Of a stretch of DNA of 7,483 nt, positions 1-7,003 are shown in pieces; the stretch's first letter is position 1, and each line of letters starts with the position of its first letter. The position numbers and the translations under genes were made by a program. The notes under the pieces are model-generated. The model made no database searches. It was not told the origin of the DNA and saw nothing but the letters and a program-made list of their open reading frames with translations. This DNA is from an uncultured Bacteroidales bacterium (GTDB lineage: Bacteria > Bacteroidota > Bacteroidia > Bacteroidales > UBA932), in NCBI GenBank assembly GCA_946415795.1, contig CAMKTW010000084.1, positions 1 through 7,483 of the forward strand, written 5' to 3'.

Positions 1-701
1 AGTTTGAAGTAACCCTCTATGACAACACCGTCTATACGGCCACCCTGGTGGGTGCCGACCCGGCCACTGACCTGGCTCTGATAAAGATAGACAAGCGCGA
101 CTGCGAGGCTCTGGAGATGGGCGATTCCGACAGCCTGAGGCTGGGGGAGTGGGTGCTGGCAATCGGCAGTCCGTATGACCTCCGTTCTACCATTACCGCC
201 GGCATTGTGAGCGCAAAGGGACGTTCGTTCCCCAATTACGACGGCCAGTATCGCGTGGAGTCGTTTATCCAGACCGATGCAGCCGTGAACCCCGGAAACA
301 GCGGCGGCGCGCTCGTGAACATTGCGGGTCAGCTGGTGGGTATCAACACGTCGATAATCTCTCTGACCGGGTCTTATGCCGGCTATTCTTTCGCCGTACC
401 GGTGAATATTGTCCGCAAGGTAACGGATGACTTCATCAATTACGGGCAGGTCCAGCGGGCAGTGCTGGGTATATCAATGCGTGAAACTGAATCCGAAGTG
501 GTTGTGGAGAGTGTGAAAGAGGGGAGCGTGGCCGAGGCTGCCGGCATCCGCAAGGGGGATATCCTGCGTGAGATAAACTTTGCAAAGATCGGCGGCGCCG
601 CCGACCTCCAGGTGCAGATGAACAAGTATCGTCCCGGGGAAAAAATTGTACTCACAATCGAGCGGGAAGGTGCTGTTAAAGAAATGATTTTGAATCTTTA
701 A
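1..701 (+). CDS. HtrA/Deg-family periplasmic serine protease, 3' part (5' end outside window)
   Basis: This is an S1C trypsin-like protease with a PDZ domain, a family that degrades or refolds damaged envelope proteins. The open frame runs from base 3 to a TAA at 699-701, giving 232 residues. The sequence begins inside the protease domain. The catalytic Asp is visible in PATDLALIKI (codon 69-71) and the nucleophilic Ser in NPGNSGGAL (codon 300-302). The catalytic His and any signal peptide lie upstream of the window. From about fragment residue 153 a PDZ domain follows (AVLGIS, then AAGIRKGDIL, then YRPGEKIVLTI), and the protein stops directly after it. Many Deg proteases, including typical Bacteroidetes ones as I recall them, carry two PDZ domains, so this is a single-PDZ form. 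rpoD follows 45 bases downstream and its promoter overlaps the end of this gene. Family assignment is secure; the exact orthologue (DegP, DegQ or DegS type) is not, so I give no symbol. Confidence 0.95.
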   Translation, partial: FEVTLYDNTVYTATLVGADPATDLALIKIDKRDCEALEMGDSDSLRLGEWVLAIGSPYDLRSTITAGIVSAKGRSFPNYDGQYRVESFIQTDAAVNPGNSGGALVNIAGQLVGINTSIISLTGSYAGYSFAVPVNIVRKVTDDFINYGQVQRAVLGISMRETESEVVVESVKEGSVAEAAGIRKGDILREINFAKIGGAADLQVQMNKYRPGEKIVLTIEREGAVKEMILNL

Positions 702-718
702 AAAAGATATTATCTTTG
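689..718 (+). promoter_or_regulatory. Bacteroidetes-type promoter for rpoD
   Basis: TATCTTTG at 711-718 matches the Bacteroides -7 consensus TAnnTTTG exactly. TTTG at 689-692 matches the -33 element. They are separated by 18 bases, close to the usual spacing of about 19-21. The expected transcription start is near 725, leaving a leader of about 20 A/T-rich bases before the rpoD ATG at 747. The -33 element sits in the last codons of the htrA gene. The -7 motif alone occurs by chance elsewhere in this window, so the call rests on its position and the paired -33 box. Confidence 0.6.
703..717. repeat. 15-bp perfect palindrome over the rpoD -7 element
   Basis: AAAGATA (703-709) and TATCTTT (711-717) are exact inverted copies around a single central T. 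The right arm contains most of the -7 element and the left arm begins one base after the htrA stop codon. It could be an operator site for a dimeric regulator. As RNA it would form only a weak A/U-rich hairpin (AAAGA/TCTTT with a 5-base loop), so it is a poor terminator. No regulator can be named from the sequence, and an A/T-rich palindrome of this size may be chance. Confidence 0.4.
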
Positions 719-746
719 TGACTCTTATACTCATTTTTAAATATAG

Positions 747-1607
747 ATGAGACAGCTAAAGATTACAAAGTCAATTACAAATCGTGAGAGTGCATCTCTC
801 GACAAGTATTTGCAGGAAATCGGCAGAGAGGAACTTATCTCGGTAGAAGAGGAGGTGGAGCTGGCCCAGCGAATCAAGAAGGGGGACCAGGAGGCTCTCG
901 AAAAATTGACGCGGGCCAATCTCCGTTTCGTGGTTTCGGTTGCCAAACAGTATCAGAATCAGGGTTTGAGTCTTCCCGACCTTATCAATGAAGGTAATCT
1001 GGGCCTTATCAAGGCTGCGGAAAAATTTGATGAGACCAGGGGCTTCAAATTCATCTCCTATGCTGTTTGGTGGATCCGCCAGTCCATTTTGCAAGCTTTG
1101 GCAGAACAGTCAAGAATCGTGCGCCTTCCGCTTAACCAGGTGGGATCGCTGAACAAAATCAACAAGGCTCTGAGCAAGTTTGAGCAGGAACACGAGCGTA
1201 TGCCGTCACCTGAGGAGTTGGCCGAGATGCTTGACGTACCGCGTGAAAAGATCAGTGACACCTTAAGGGTGTCGGGCCGCCACGTCTCAGTGGATGCACC
1301 GTTTGTAGAGGGTGAGGACAACAGTCTTCTGGATGTGCTCCCCAACAACGACTCCCCCAACGCAGACTATGGCCTGGTAAACGAGTCTTTGAACAAGGAG
1401 ATTGAACGCGCCCTCTCTACGCTTACAGAGCGCGAGCGCGACATTGTCAAGAATTTCTTCGGAATCGGTTGTCAGGAGATGACCCTTGAAGAGATTGGCG
1501 AAAGATTCAACCTCACACGCGAGAGGGTCCGCCAAATAAAGGAGAAAGCAATCAGGAAGTTGCGGAACAGTGCCAGAAGCAAATTGCTCCAGAGCTATCT
1601 GGGTTAA
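747..1607 (+). CDS. rpoD: RNA polymerase primary sigma factor RpoD (SigA), Bacteroidetes type
   Basis: This is the housekeeping sigma factor that directs core RNA polymerase to -33/-7 promoters. It has 286 residues, far shorter than the 613-residue E. coli protein, because region 1.1 and the non-conserved insert are absent. This is normal for the phylum. Region 1.2 starts near residue 17 (SLDKYLQEIG). Region 2 spans about 50-125, with core-binding DLINEGNLGLIKAAEKFD and region 2.3/2.4 FISYAVWWIRQSILQAL, whose variant residues fit recognition of TAnnTTTG. Region 3 lies around 128-205, including the VDAPFVEGEDNSLLDVL segment. Region 4.2 is at about 244-274, with the helix-turn-helix LTRERVRQIKEKAIRKLR. 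The ATG at 747 gives the usual Bacteroidetes N-terminus MRQLKITKSITNRESASLDK. A promoter of the kind this sigma itself reads lies just upstream, and a terminator follows the TAA. Confidence 0.98.
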   Translation: MRQLKITKSITNRESASLDKYLQEIGREELISVEEEVELAQRIKKGDQEALEKLTRANLRFVVSVAKQYQNQGLSLPDLINEGNLGLIKAAEKFDETRGFKFISYAVWWIRQSILQALAEQSRIVRLPLNQVGSLNKINKALSKFEQEHERMPSPEELAEMLDVPREKISDTLRVSGRHVSVDAPFVEGEDNSLLDVLPNNDSPNADYGLVNESLNKEIERALSTLTERERDIVKNFFGIGCQEMTLEEIGERFNLTRERVRQIKEKAIRKLRNSARSKLLQSYLG

Positions 1608-1622
1608 TTCCCAATGCCAAAG

Positions 1623-1658
1623 AAAAGGGGGTGCCGTGTATCGGAGACCCTCTTTTTT
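1623..1658 (+). terminator. Rho-independent terminator after rpoD
   Basis: A 10-bp stem pairs 1623-1632 (AAAAGGGGGT) with 1647-1656 (ACCCTCTTTT), with one G-U wobble. An inner 3-bp helix (CCG 1634-1636 with CGG 1642-1644) closes a TGTAT loop. The run of six T at 1653-1658 follows. It lies 15 bases after the rpoD stop, in the 73-base gap before the peptidase gene. Much of the T run pairs into the stem, so termination may be partial and some read-through into the next gene is possible. Confidence 0.75.
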
Positions 1659-1680
1659 AGTTGAATTTAAGCAAAACGAT

Positions 1681-3771
1681 ATGAAAAAGTTATTTTTAAT
1701 GATGGTAATCGCCATGACCACAGTTAGTTGTGCAGAGAAGAATCCCTTACTTAAAGAGTGGGACACCCCCTACGGAGTACCGCCGTTCGAGGAGATCAAG
1801 GCAGAGCACTATATGCCGGCCCTGAATAGAGCCATAGAGGTGCATAACAAGGAGATCGACGATATTTTAAACTGCAAGGAGGAACCCGGTTTCGAGAATA
1901 CGATAGTTGCCTTTGACCGCAGCGGCGAATTGCTGGGCAGGGTCTTGCTGGCATTTGAAAACAACGAGTCCATAGCCTCCACGGAGCAGACCCGTGCAAT
2001 AGCTAACGAGATGACCCCGATAACCAGCGCGCATTTCAGCAACATAATGCTCTCAGAAAAGTTGTTCGAGCGCATCAAGGCGGTTTATGACAAACGTGAA
2101 AGTCTGAACCTGGAACCCGATCAGATGCGTCTGCTTACAGAGACATACAAGTCTTTTGAGCGTAACGGGAGCAACCTCAACGCAGAGGATAAGGTTGCCT
2201 TGAAGTCTATAAACGCAAAGATAGATTCGCTCCAGACACGCTTCTCACAGAACCTGCTTAACGAGACTGCGGCGTGGACACTGACAATCAGCGACGAGGA
2301 GGATCTGGAAGGTCTCTCCAAAGATTTCATCGCCGATGCGGCTCAGCGTGCCGCCGATGCCGGCCTGGAGGGCAAGTGGGTAGTGGGGCTGGACAACCCA
2401 AGCGTGATGCCTTTCCTTCAGACGGCTGCGAACCGCGAACTGCGCATCAAAGTGCTGGACGCTTACAGCAACCGTTGCAACAACAATAACGAATGTGACA
2501 ACAAGGATATCGTCACTGAGATTATTTCGCTCAAGATGCAGAAGGCCAAGCTGATGGGCTTTGATACATTTGCCGACTTCCAGCTGGAGCGTAAGATGGC
2601 GAAAAATGCCGATGCTGTTTACAAGCTTCTCAACGAGGTCTGGACGCCCTCACTTGCTGCTGCCCGCAGCGAACTGGCCGACATCAGGGAGATGGCCGCA
2701 GCGGATGGCATCACCACCATCCTCCCCGCAGACTGGCGCTATTATGCCGACAAGGCCCGCACGGCAAAGTTCTCTTTTGACGAAGGTGCGGTGATGGAGT
2801 ATCTTCAGTACGACAATGTCCGCGACGGAATCTTCTATGTCGCAAACAAACTCTTCGGGGTGACTTTCAACAAGGTCGATAATATTCCCCTGCCGCATCC
2901 CGATGCCGAAGCGTTCGAGTGCATTGACAAGGATGGGAGCAGCCGCGGAATCCTTTACATCGATATGTTTGCCCGTCCGGGTGAAAAGAGCGGTGGCGCC
3001 TGGTGCACCGGCTATCGCGAGCACCACGTGGATGCTGACGGCAACAATGTAACCGCCGTTATGTCAATCGTGGGCAACTTTACCCGTCCCTCTGCAGATA
3101 AGCCTTCCCTGCTCAATGTGGATGAGACAGAGACCTTCTTCCACGAGTTCGGCCACGCGATTGCAGGGCTTTTGAGCGATGTCCGCTACGAGGGGCTTGG
3201 CAATTTTGTACGCGACTTTGTAGAACTCCCCTCACAGCTCAATGAGCACTGGGCGTTTGAACCGGAGGTCCTGAACGTATATGCAAAGCACTATGTCACC
3301 GGCGAGGTTATCCCTATGGAACTTGTGGACAAGATCAAGGAGTGCAGCCATTATGGCGTCGGCTTTGCCGAGACAGAGCTTGTGGCTGCTATGCTGCTTG
3401 ATATGGATATGTACTCTATGAAAGAGATGCCGGATAACTTTGACCTGCTCGCCTACGAGGCCAAATGTATGAACGACCGCGGCCTTATTCCCGAGATATT
3501 GCCGCGTTACCGTACGCCCTACTTCCTGCATATTTTCTCACACGGCTATGACGTCGGCTACTACAGCTATCTCTGGGCCAACGTGCTGGACTGCGACGCT
3601 TATCGCGCATTCAAGGAGACAGGTGACATCTTTAACCAGAAGGTTGCGAATGACTATCGATACAAGATTCTCTCAAAGGTCGATGAGAAAGACGCGATGG
3701 ATCTTTATCTTGATTTCCGCGGCCGTATGCCCGAGGTCGGACCTTTCCTGGAGGACCGTGGCCTGAAATAG
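1681..3771 (+). CDS. M3-family peptidyl-dipeptidase (Dcp-like), predicted lipoprotein
   Basis: This zinc metallopeptidase is expected to release dipeptides from the C-termini of oligopeptides at the envelope. It has 696 residues, close to E. coli Dcp (681). The ATG at 1681 was chosen because it begins a lipoprotein signal: MKK, a hydrophobic stretch, then TTVSC with Cys17 as the lipidation site. A GTG at 1570 would overlap rpoD and read through the terminator. The zinc site is HEFGH (residues 488-492), with the third ligand Glu515 in DFVELPSQ. The C-terminal substrate-binding segment HGYDVGYYSYLW is at 621-632, and the protein ends in RGLK as relatives do. Oddities: the Ser-Gly-Thr loop normally just before RDFVE is replaced by a stretch two residues shorter (LGNFV), and the usual HALHGL after the zinc motif reads HAIAGL. 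The symporter gene starts 3 bases downstream. I see no clear -33/-7 promoter in front. Family secure; exact specificity uncertain. Confidence 0.93.
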   Translation: MKKLFLMMVIAMTTVSCAEKNPLLKEWDTPYGVPPFEEIKAEHYMPALNRAIEVHNKEIDDILNCKEEPGFENTIVAFDRSGELLGRVLLAFENNESIASTEQTRAIANEMTPITSAHFSNIMLSEKLFERIKAVYDKRESLNLEPDQMRLLTETYKSFERNGSNLNAEDKVALKSINAKIDSLQTRFSQNLLNETAAWTLTISDEEDLEGLSKDFIADAAQRAADAGLEGKWVVGLDNPSVMPFLQTAANRELRIKVLDAYSNRCNNNNECDNKDIVTEIISLKMQKAKLMGFDTFADFQLERKMAKNADAVYKLLNEVWTPSLAAARSELADIREMAAADGITTILPADWRYYADKARTAKFSFDEGAVMEYLQYDNVRDGIFYVANKLFGVTFNKVDNIPLPHPDAEAFECIDKDGSSRGILYIDMFARPGEKSGGAWCTGYREHHVDADGNNVTAVMSIVGNFTRPSADKPSLLNVDETETFFHEFGHAIAGLLSDVRYEGLGNFVRDFVELPSQLNEHWAFEPEVLNVYAKHYVTGEVIPMELVDKIKECSHYGVGFAETELVAAMLLDMDMYSMKEMPDNFDLLAYEAKCMNDRGLIPEILPRYRTPYFLHIFSHGYDVGYYSYLWANVLDCDAYRAFKETGDIFNQKVANDYRYKILSKVDEKDAMDLYLDFRGRMPEVGPFLEDRGLK

Positions 3772-3774
3772 CAG

Positions 3775-5151
3775 ATGGATTTCTGGGAAAAACTGGGGGA
3801 CACCATAGTCGTAATCAGCGATGCTGTTTGCGGCTATCCCTTTTTTATACTGCTGGTTGGAGGCGGGCTCTTCTTCCTGTTCTACAGCGGTTTCGCCCCC
3901 CTGCGCCATTTTGGTAAGGCGGTGCAGGCGCTGCGGGTGAAGGACTCAGCCTCAGCGGGCCAGATCAGCTCTTTCGAGGCCCTTTCTACCGCTATTGCCG
4001 CAACGGTCGGTATGGGCAACATCGCGGGCGTCGCCATCGCCATCTCCATCGGCGGTGCAGGCACCATCTTCTGGATGTGGGTCAGCGCACTGCTGGGTAT
4101 GGCAACCAAGTTCTTTGAAGGGACGCTGGCGGTGATGTATAAGGGGAGGGATTCGGACGGAGTGGTGCAAGGCGGCCCGATGTATGTCATTACACAGGGG
4201 CTGGGTGCAAAATGGAAGCCGCTGGCGGTCTTCTTTGCCGTATCCGGGCTCTTCGGTACTCTTTGCACAATGCAGTCCAACCAGATTACCGAGGCCCTGA
4301 CAACCACTTTTATCGCACCAGAGAAAATAACCGTCACTACACGTTTAATAACGGGTTTGATAATAGCCGCGCTGGTGGCGGTGGTCGCCCTGGGTGGCAT
4401 CAAACGCATCGGCAAGGTGGCTTCGCGCCTGACCCCGTTTATGGTGGGAGCGTATTTCCTGCTGGTGTTCTACATACTCGCTACGCATCTGGGCTCTATA
4501 CCGGGTGTCTTCCGGGAGATCTTTGTGGGTGCATTCACCCCCCGGGCAGCGCTTGGCGGCGGCATCGCCAGCGTGATAACGGTCGCCCTCACGGGCGTAC
4601 GGCGTGCGGTGTTTGTCAATGAGGCGGGCGTAGGTACCGCATCTATGGTTCACGGCGCCTCCAAAAACAGTGAGCCGGTGCGCGAGGGTTTGGTGGCGAT
4701 GCTCGGCCCTTCGATAGATTCCGGTCTCGTGTGTACGCTGACCGCCCTGGCAATACTGATTCAGAAAGATGTGCTTCCGCAGGCCGGTATGAGTTCTATG
4801 CAGGGGCTGCAACTGGCCCTGAACTCGTTCGCCGTCTCTGTGCCGGTTGTGGGACGTTACCTGCTGCTGGCTATCCTGCTCATCTTTGCTTTCTCCACGA
4901 TGTTTTCATATTCGTACTATGGAACCAAGTGCGCCAGCTATCTGTTCGGCGTCAAAAAAGGGAAATATTACATCTATTTTTATCTTTGCATGATAATTGT
5001 CGCGGCGGTGGTGCCGCTGCGTGCTGTTGTCGGCTTTGTGGACCTGACATTTGCGCTGATGGCTTTCCCAAATATGATTGCCCTCTTCGCTCTGGCACCA
5101 CGAGCCAAAAAGGCTATGAATAAGTACTTTGACAAGTATAAGGGTTTATAA
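3775..5151 (+). CDS. Alanine/glycine:cation symporter (AGCS family)
   Basis: This inner-membrane secondary transporter of the AGCS family (TC 2.A.25; DagA/AlsT/AgcS relatives) imports alanine, glycine or similar small amino acids with Na+ or H+. It has 458 residues, typical for the family, with about 10-11 hydrophobic segments, for example 21-40, 190-208, 222-240, 361-378 and 401-417. Diagnostic motifs are STAIAATVGMGNIAGVAIAI (residues 71-90, the unwound substrate/ion-binding helix), QGGPMY (132-137) and VFVNEAGVGTASM (279-291). The ATG lies 3 bases after the peptidase TAG and in the same frame, so translation is probably coupled. Placement behind an envelope peptidase suggests uptake of products of peptide breakdown, although that peptidase should release dipeptides and another enzyme would be needed to free single amino acids. 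The family call is firm; which amino acid and which cation cannot be read from sequence. Confidence 0.95.
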   Translation: MDFWEKLGDTIVVISDAVCGYPFFILLVGGGLFFLFYSGFAPLRHFGKAVQALRVKDSASAGQISSFEALSTAIAATVGMGNIAGVAIAISIGGAGTIFWMWVSALLGMATKFFEGTLAVMYKGRDSDGVVQGGPMYVITQGLGAKWKPLAVFFAVSGLFGTLCTMQSNQITEALTTTFIAPEKITVTTRLITGLIIAALVAVVALGGIKRIGKVASRLTPFMVGAYFLLVFYILATHLGSIPGVFREIFVGAFTPRAALGGGIASVITVALTGVRRAVFVNEAGVGTASMVHGASKNSEPVREGLVAMLGPSIDSGLVCTLTALAILIQKDVLPQAGMSSMQGLQLALNSFAVSVPVVGRYLLLAILLIFAFSTMFSYSYYGTKCASYLFGVKKGKYYIYFYLCMIIVAAVVPLRAVVGFVDLTFALMAFPNMIALFALAPRAKKAMNKYFDKYKGL

Positions 5152-5176
5152 GAACGATAATGCGAAACATAAGCGT

Positions 5177-6982
5177 ATGAATCTCGACAACTTTATTGCA
5201 GGGCAAATCGCAAATGCGATAAAATCTTTATATGGAGCCCAGGCCCCTGAAGGTGCAGTGCAGGTATCCGCGACCAGAAAGGAGTTTGAGGGGGATGTGA
5301 CTCTGGTGACCTTCCCGCTGCTGCGCATCAGCCGCAAGAGCCCCGAGGCCACAGCAGATGAAATAGGCGCGTATCTCAAGGCAAACCTGCCCCAGGTTGA
5401 GAGTTATAACGTGGTGAAAGGTTTCCTCAATATCAAGATATCCCCTGCATACTGGTGCGATGTGTTTGGTGAGATAGCCTCTGCTCCCGATTACGGCCAG
5501 GCTGAAAGCACCGGTCGCACGGTTATGATAGAATTCTCGTCTCCTAACACAAACAAGCCGCTGCACCTGGGGCACATCCGCAACAATTTGCTGGGATGGT
5601 CGGTGTCCCGTCTCAAGGAGGCTGCCGGAGACAAGGTGGTCAAGGTGAACCTGGTGAACGACCGCGGCATACATATCTGCAAGTCGATGTATGCGTGGCT
5701 TATGCGTGGCAACGGGGCGACTCCGGAGAGCACCGACATCAAGGGTGACCATCTGGTGGGAGACTATTATGTAGAGTTCAACAATATGCTGGTGGAGGAG
5801 ACCGCAGAGGCCCTCCGCACCTCCGGCATCGATCCCGCCGAAGCTACTGCTGAACAGAAGGCGGAGGCTCAGAAGAATACAGAGTGCCAGAAGGCAGCCC
5901 AGGCTATGCTTCTGAAGTGGGAGCAGGGCGATCCCGAAGTCCGCGCCCTCTGGGCAAAGATGAACGGCTGGGTTTACGACGGTTTTGACACTACTTACCG
6001 CAACCTGGGAATCACTTTCGATAAGATATATTATGAATCACAGACCTATCTGCTGGGTAAATCACTGGTGGATGAAGGTCTGGCAAAGGGCATCTTCTAC
6101 CGTCGTGACGACGGCTCCGTCTGGTGCGACCTAACCGCAGACGGCCTGGACGAGAAACTTTTGCTGCGCGGCGACGGAACATCGGTATATATGACCCAGG
6201 ATCTGGGTACTGCCTGCCGCCGTCACGAGGAGTACGGCTTTGACGAGATGATCTATGTGGTGGGCAACGAGCAGAATTACCATTTCCAGGTGCTCAAGCT
6301 CATCCTCGGCAAACTAGGGTTTGACTGGGCTGATGCAATCTATCACCTCTCTTACGGTATGGTAGAACTCCCAGAAGGTAAGATGAAGTCCAGGGAAGGC
6401 ACCGTGGTGGATGCCGACGACCTTATAGAGAAGATGTACCAGACGGCGAAAGAGACCTCTCTGGAGAGCGGCAAACTGGAGGATATGGCCCCTGAAGAGC
6501 AGGACAAACTCTTTATGATGCTTGGCCTGGGAGCCCTCAAATATTTCATCATCAAGGTGGACCCCCGCAAGACGATGCTGTTTGACCCGCGCGAATCCAT
6601 AGACTTCAATGGTAATACAGGACCTTTTATCCAGTATACACACGCCCGCATCAAGAGCGTGCTCCGCAAGGCTGCAGCCCAGGGTATGAACGGCGCCGTT
6701 ACGTCAAATACCCTTCTGCCCAAAGAGATAGAGCTTGTGAAAATAATGGCCGGTTTCCCGGACAAGATTAAGGAGGCCGCCGCTGCGCACTCTCCAGCGC
6801 TGGTGGCCAACTATGCTTACAACCTTGCCAAGGAGTTCAATCAGTATTACCACGACGTGAGCATCCTCAAGGAGACCGACGCCGGGGTACGTTCACAGCG
6901 CCTGCTGCTTATCGAGACCATCGCCAGAATTTTGGTCAAGGCGATGGATATCCTTGGAATACAGCTGCCTGAAAGAATGTAA
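5177..6982 (+). CDS. argS: Arginyl-tRNA synthetase
   Basis: This cytoplasmic class I enzyme charges tRNA-Arg with arginine using ATP. It has 601 residues, normal for the family. Domains in order: the N-terminal Add-1 tRNA-binding domain (about 1-105); the Rossmann catalytic core, with SSPNTNKPLHLGH carrying the HIGH signature at 130-133; and the second signature GKMKSREG at 401-408 in place of KMSKS, a variant usual in this family. The DALR anticodon-binding domain follows (about 485-601: FIQYTHARIKSVLR, NYAYNLAKEFNQYYHD) and ends LPERM. I chose the ATG at 5177. A TTG at 5129 in the same frame would add 16 atypical residues and overlap the symporter gene by 23 bases. The leader before the ATG is A-rich, without a Shine-Dalgarno site. 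It sits 25 bases after the symporter, with no terminator between, so it is probably in the same operon. Confidence 0.98.
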   Translation: MNLDNFIAGQIANAIKSLYGAQAPEGAVQVSATRKEFEGDVTLVTFPLLRISRKSPEATADEIGAYLKANLPQVESYNVVKGFLNIKISPAYWCDVFGEIASAPDYGQAESTGRTVMIEFSSPNTNKPLHLGHIRNNLLGWSVSRLKEAAGDKVVKVNLVNDRGIHICKSMYAWLMRGNGATPESTDIKGDHLVGDYYVEFNNMLVEETAEALRTSGIDPAEATAEQKAEAQKNTECQKAAQAMLLKWEQGDPEVRALWAKMNGWVYDGFDTTYRNLGITFDKIYYESQTYLLGKSLVDEGLAKGIFYRRDDGSVWCDLTADGLDEKLLLRGDGTSVYMTQDLGTACRRHEEYGFDEMIYVVGNEQNYHFQVLKLILGKLGFDWADAIYHLSYGMVELPEGKMKSREGTVVDADDLIEKMYQTAKETSLESGKLEDMAPEEQDKLFMMLGLGALKYFIIKVDPRKTMLFDPRESIDFNGNTGPFIQYTHARIKSVLRKAAAQGMNGAVTSNTLLPKEIELVKIMAGFPDKIKEAAAAHSPALVANYAYNLAKEFNQYYHDVSILKETDAGVRSQRLLLIETIARILVKAMDILGIQLPERM

Positions 6983-7003
6983 TTTCCCTTTGCCGCGAGA
7001 GAT

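Noticed and set aside
1570..1680. Possible longer N-terminus of the M3 peptidase from a GTG at 1570
   Set aside because: The 37 added codons overlap the end of rpoD, run through the terminator hairpin, and would bury the clear lipoprotein signal that starts at the ATG at 1681.
1651..1680. A -33/-7 promoter directly before the peptidase gene
   Set aside because: The region is A/T-rich, but nothing matches TAnnTTTG well (TAGTTGAA at 1658-1665 is poor) and no -33 box pairs with it; expression may come from read-through or an atypical promoter.
3882..4812. Long open frames on the minus strand opposite the symporter gene (177 and 155 codons)
   Set aside because: Their translations show no recognisable domain and they mirror a well-supported + strand gene; codon bias in the sense gene explains the lack of stops.
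4981..4988. TATCTTTG inside the symporter gene as an internal promoter for argS
   Set aside because: It matches the -7 pattern but I see no TTTG at the right distance upstream, and motifs of this kind also occur by chance inside the peptidase gene (for example near 2964 and 3436).
5129..5176. Upstream TTG start for argS
   Set aside because: It overlaps the symporter coding sequence and adds a basic segment not seen in ArgS proteins; the ATG at 5177 gives the normal N-terminus and length.
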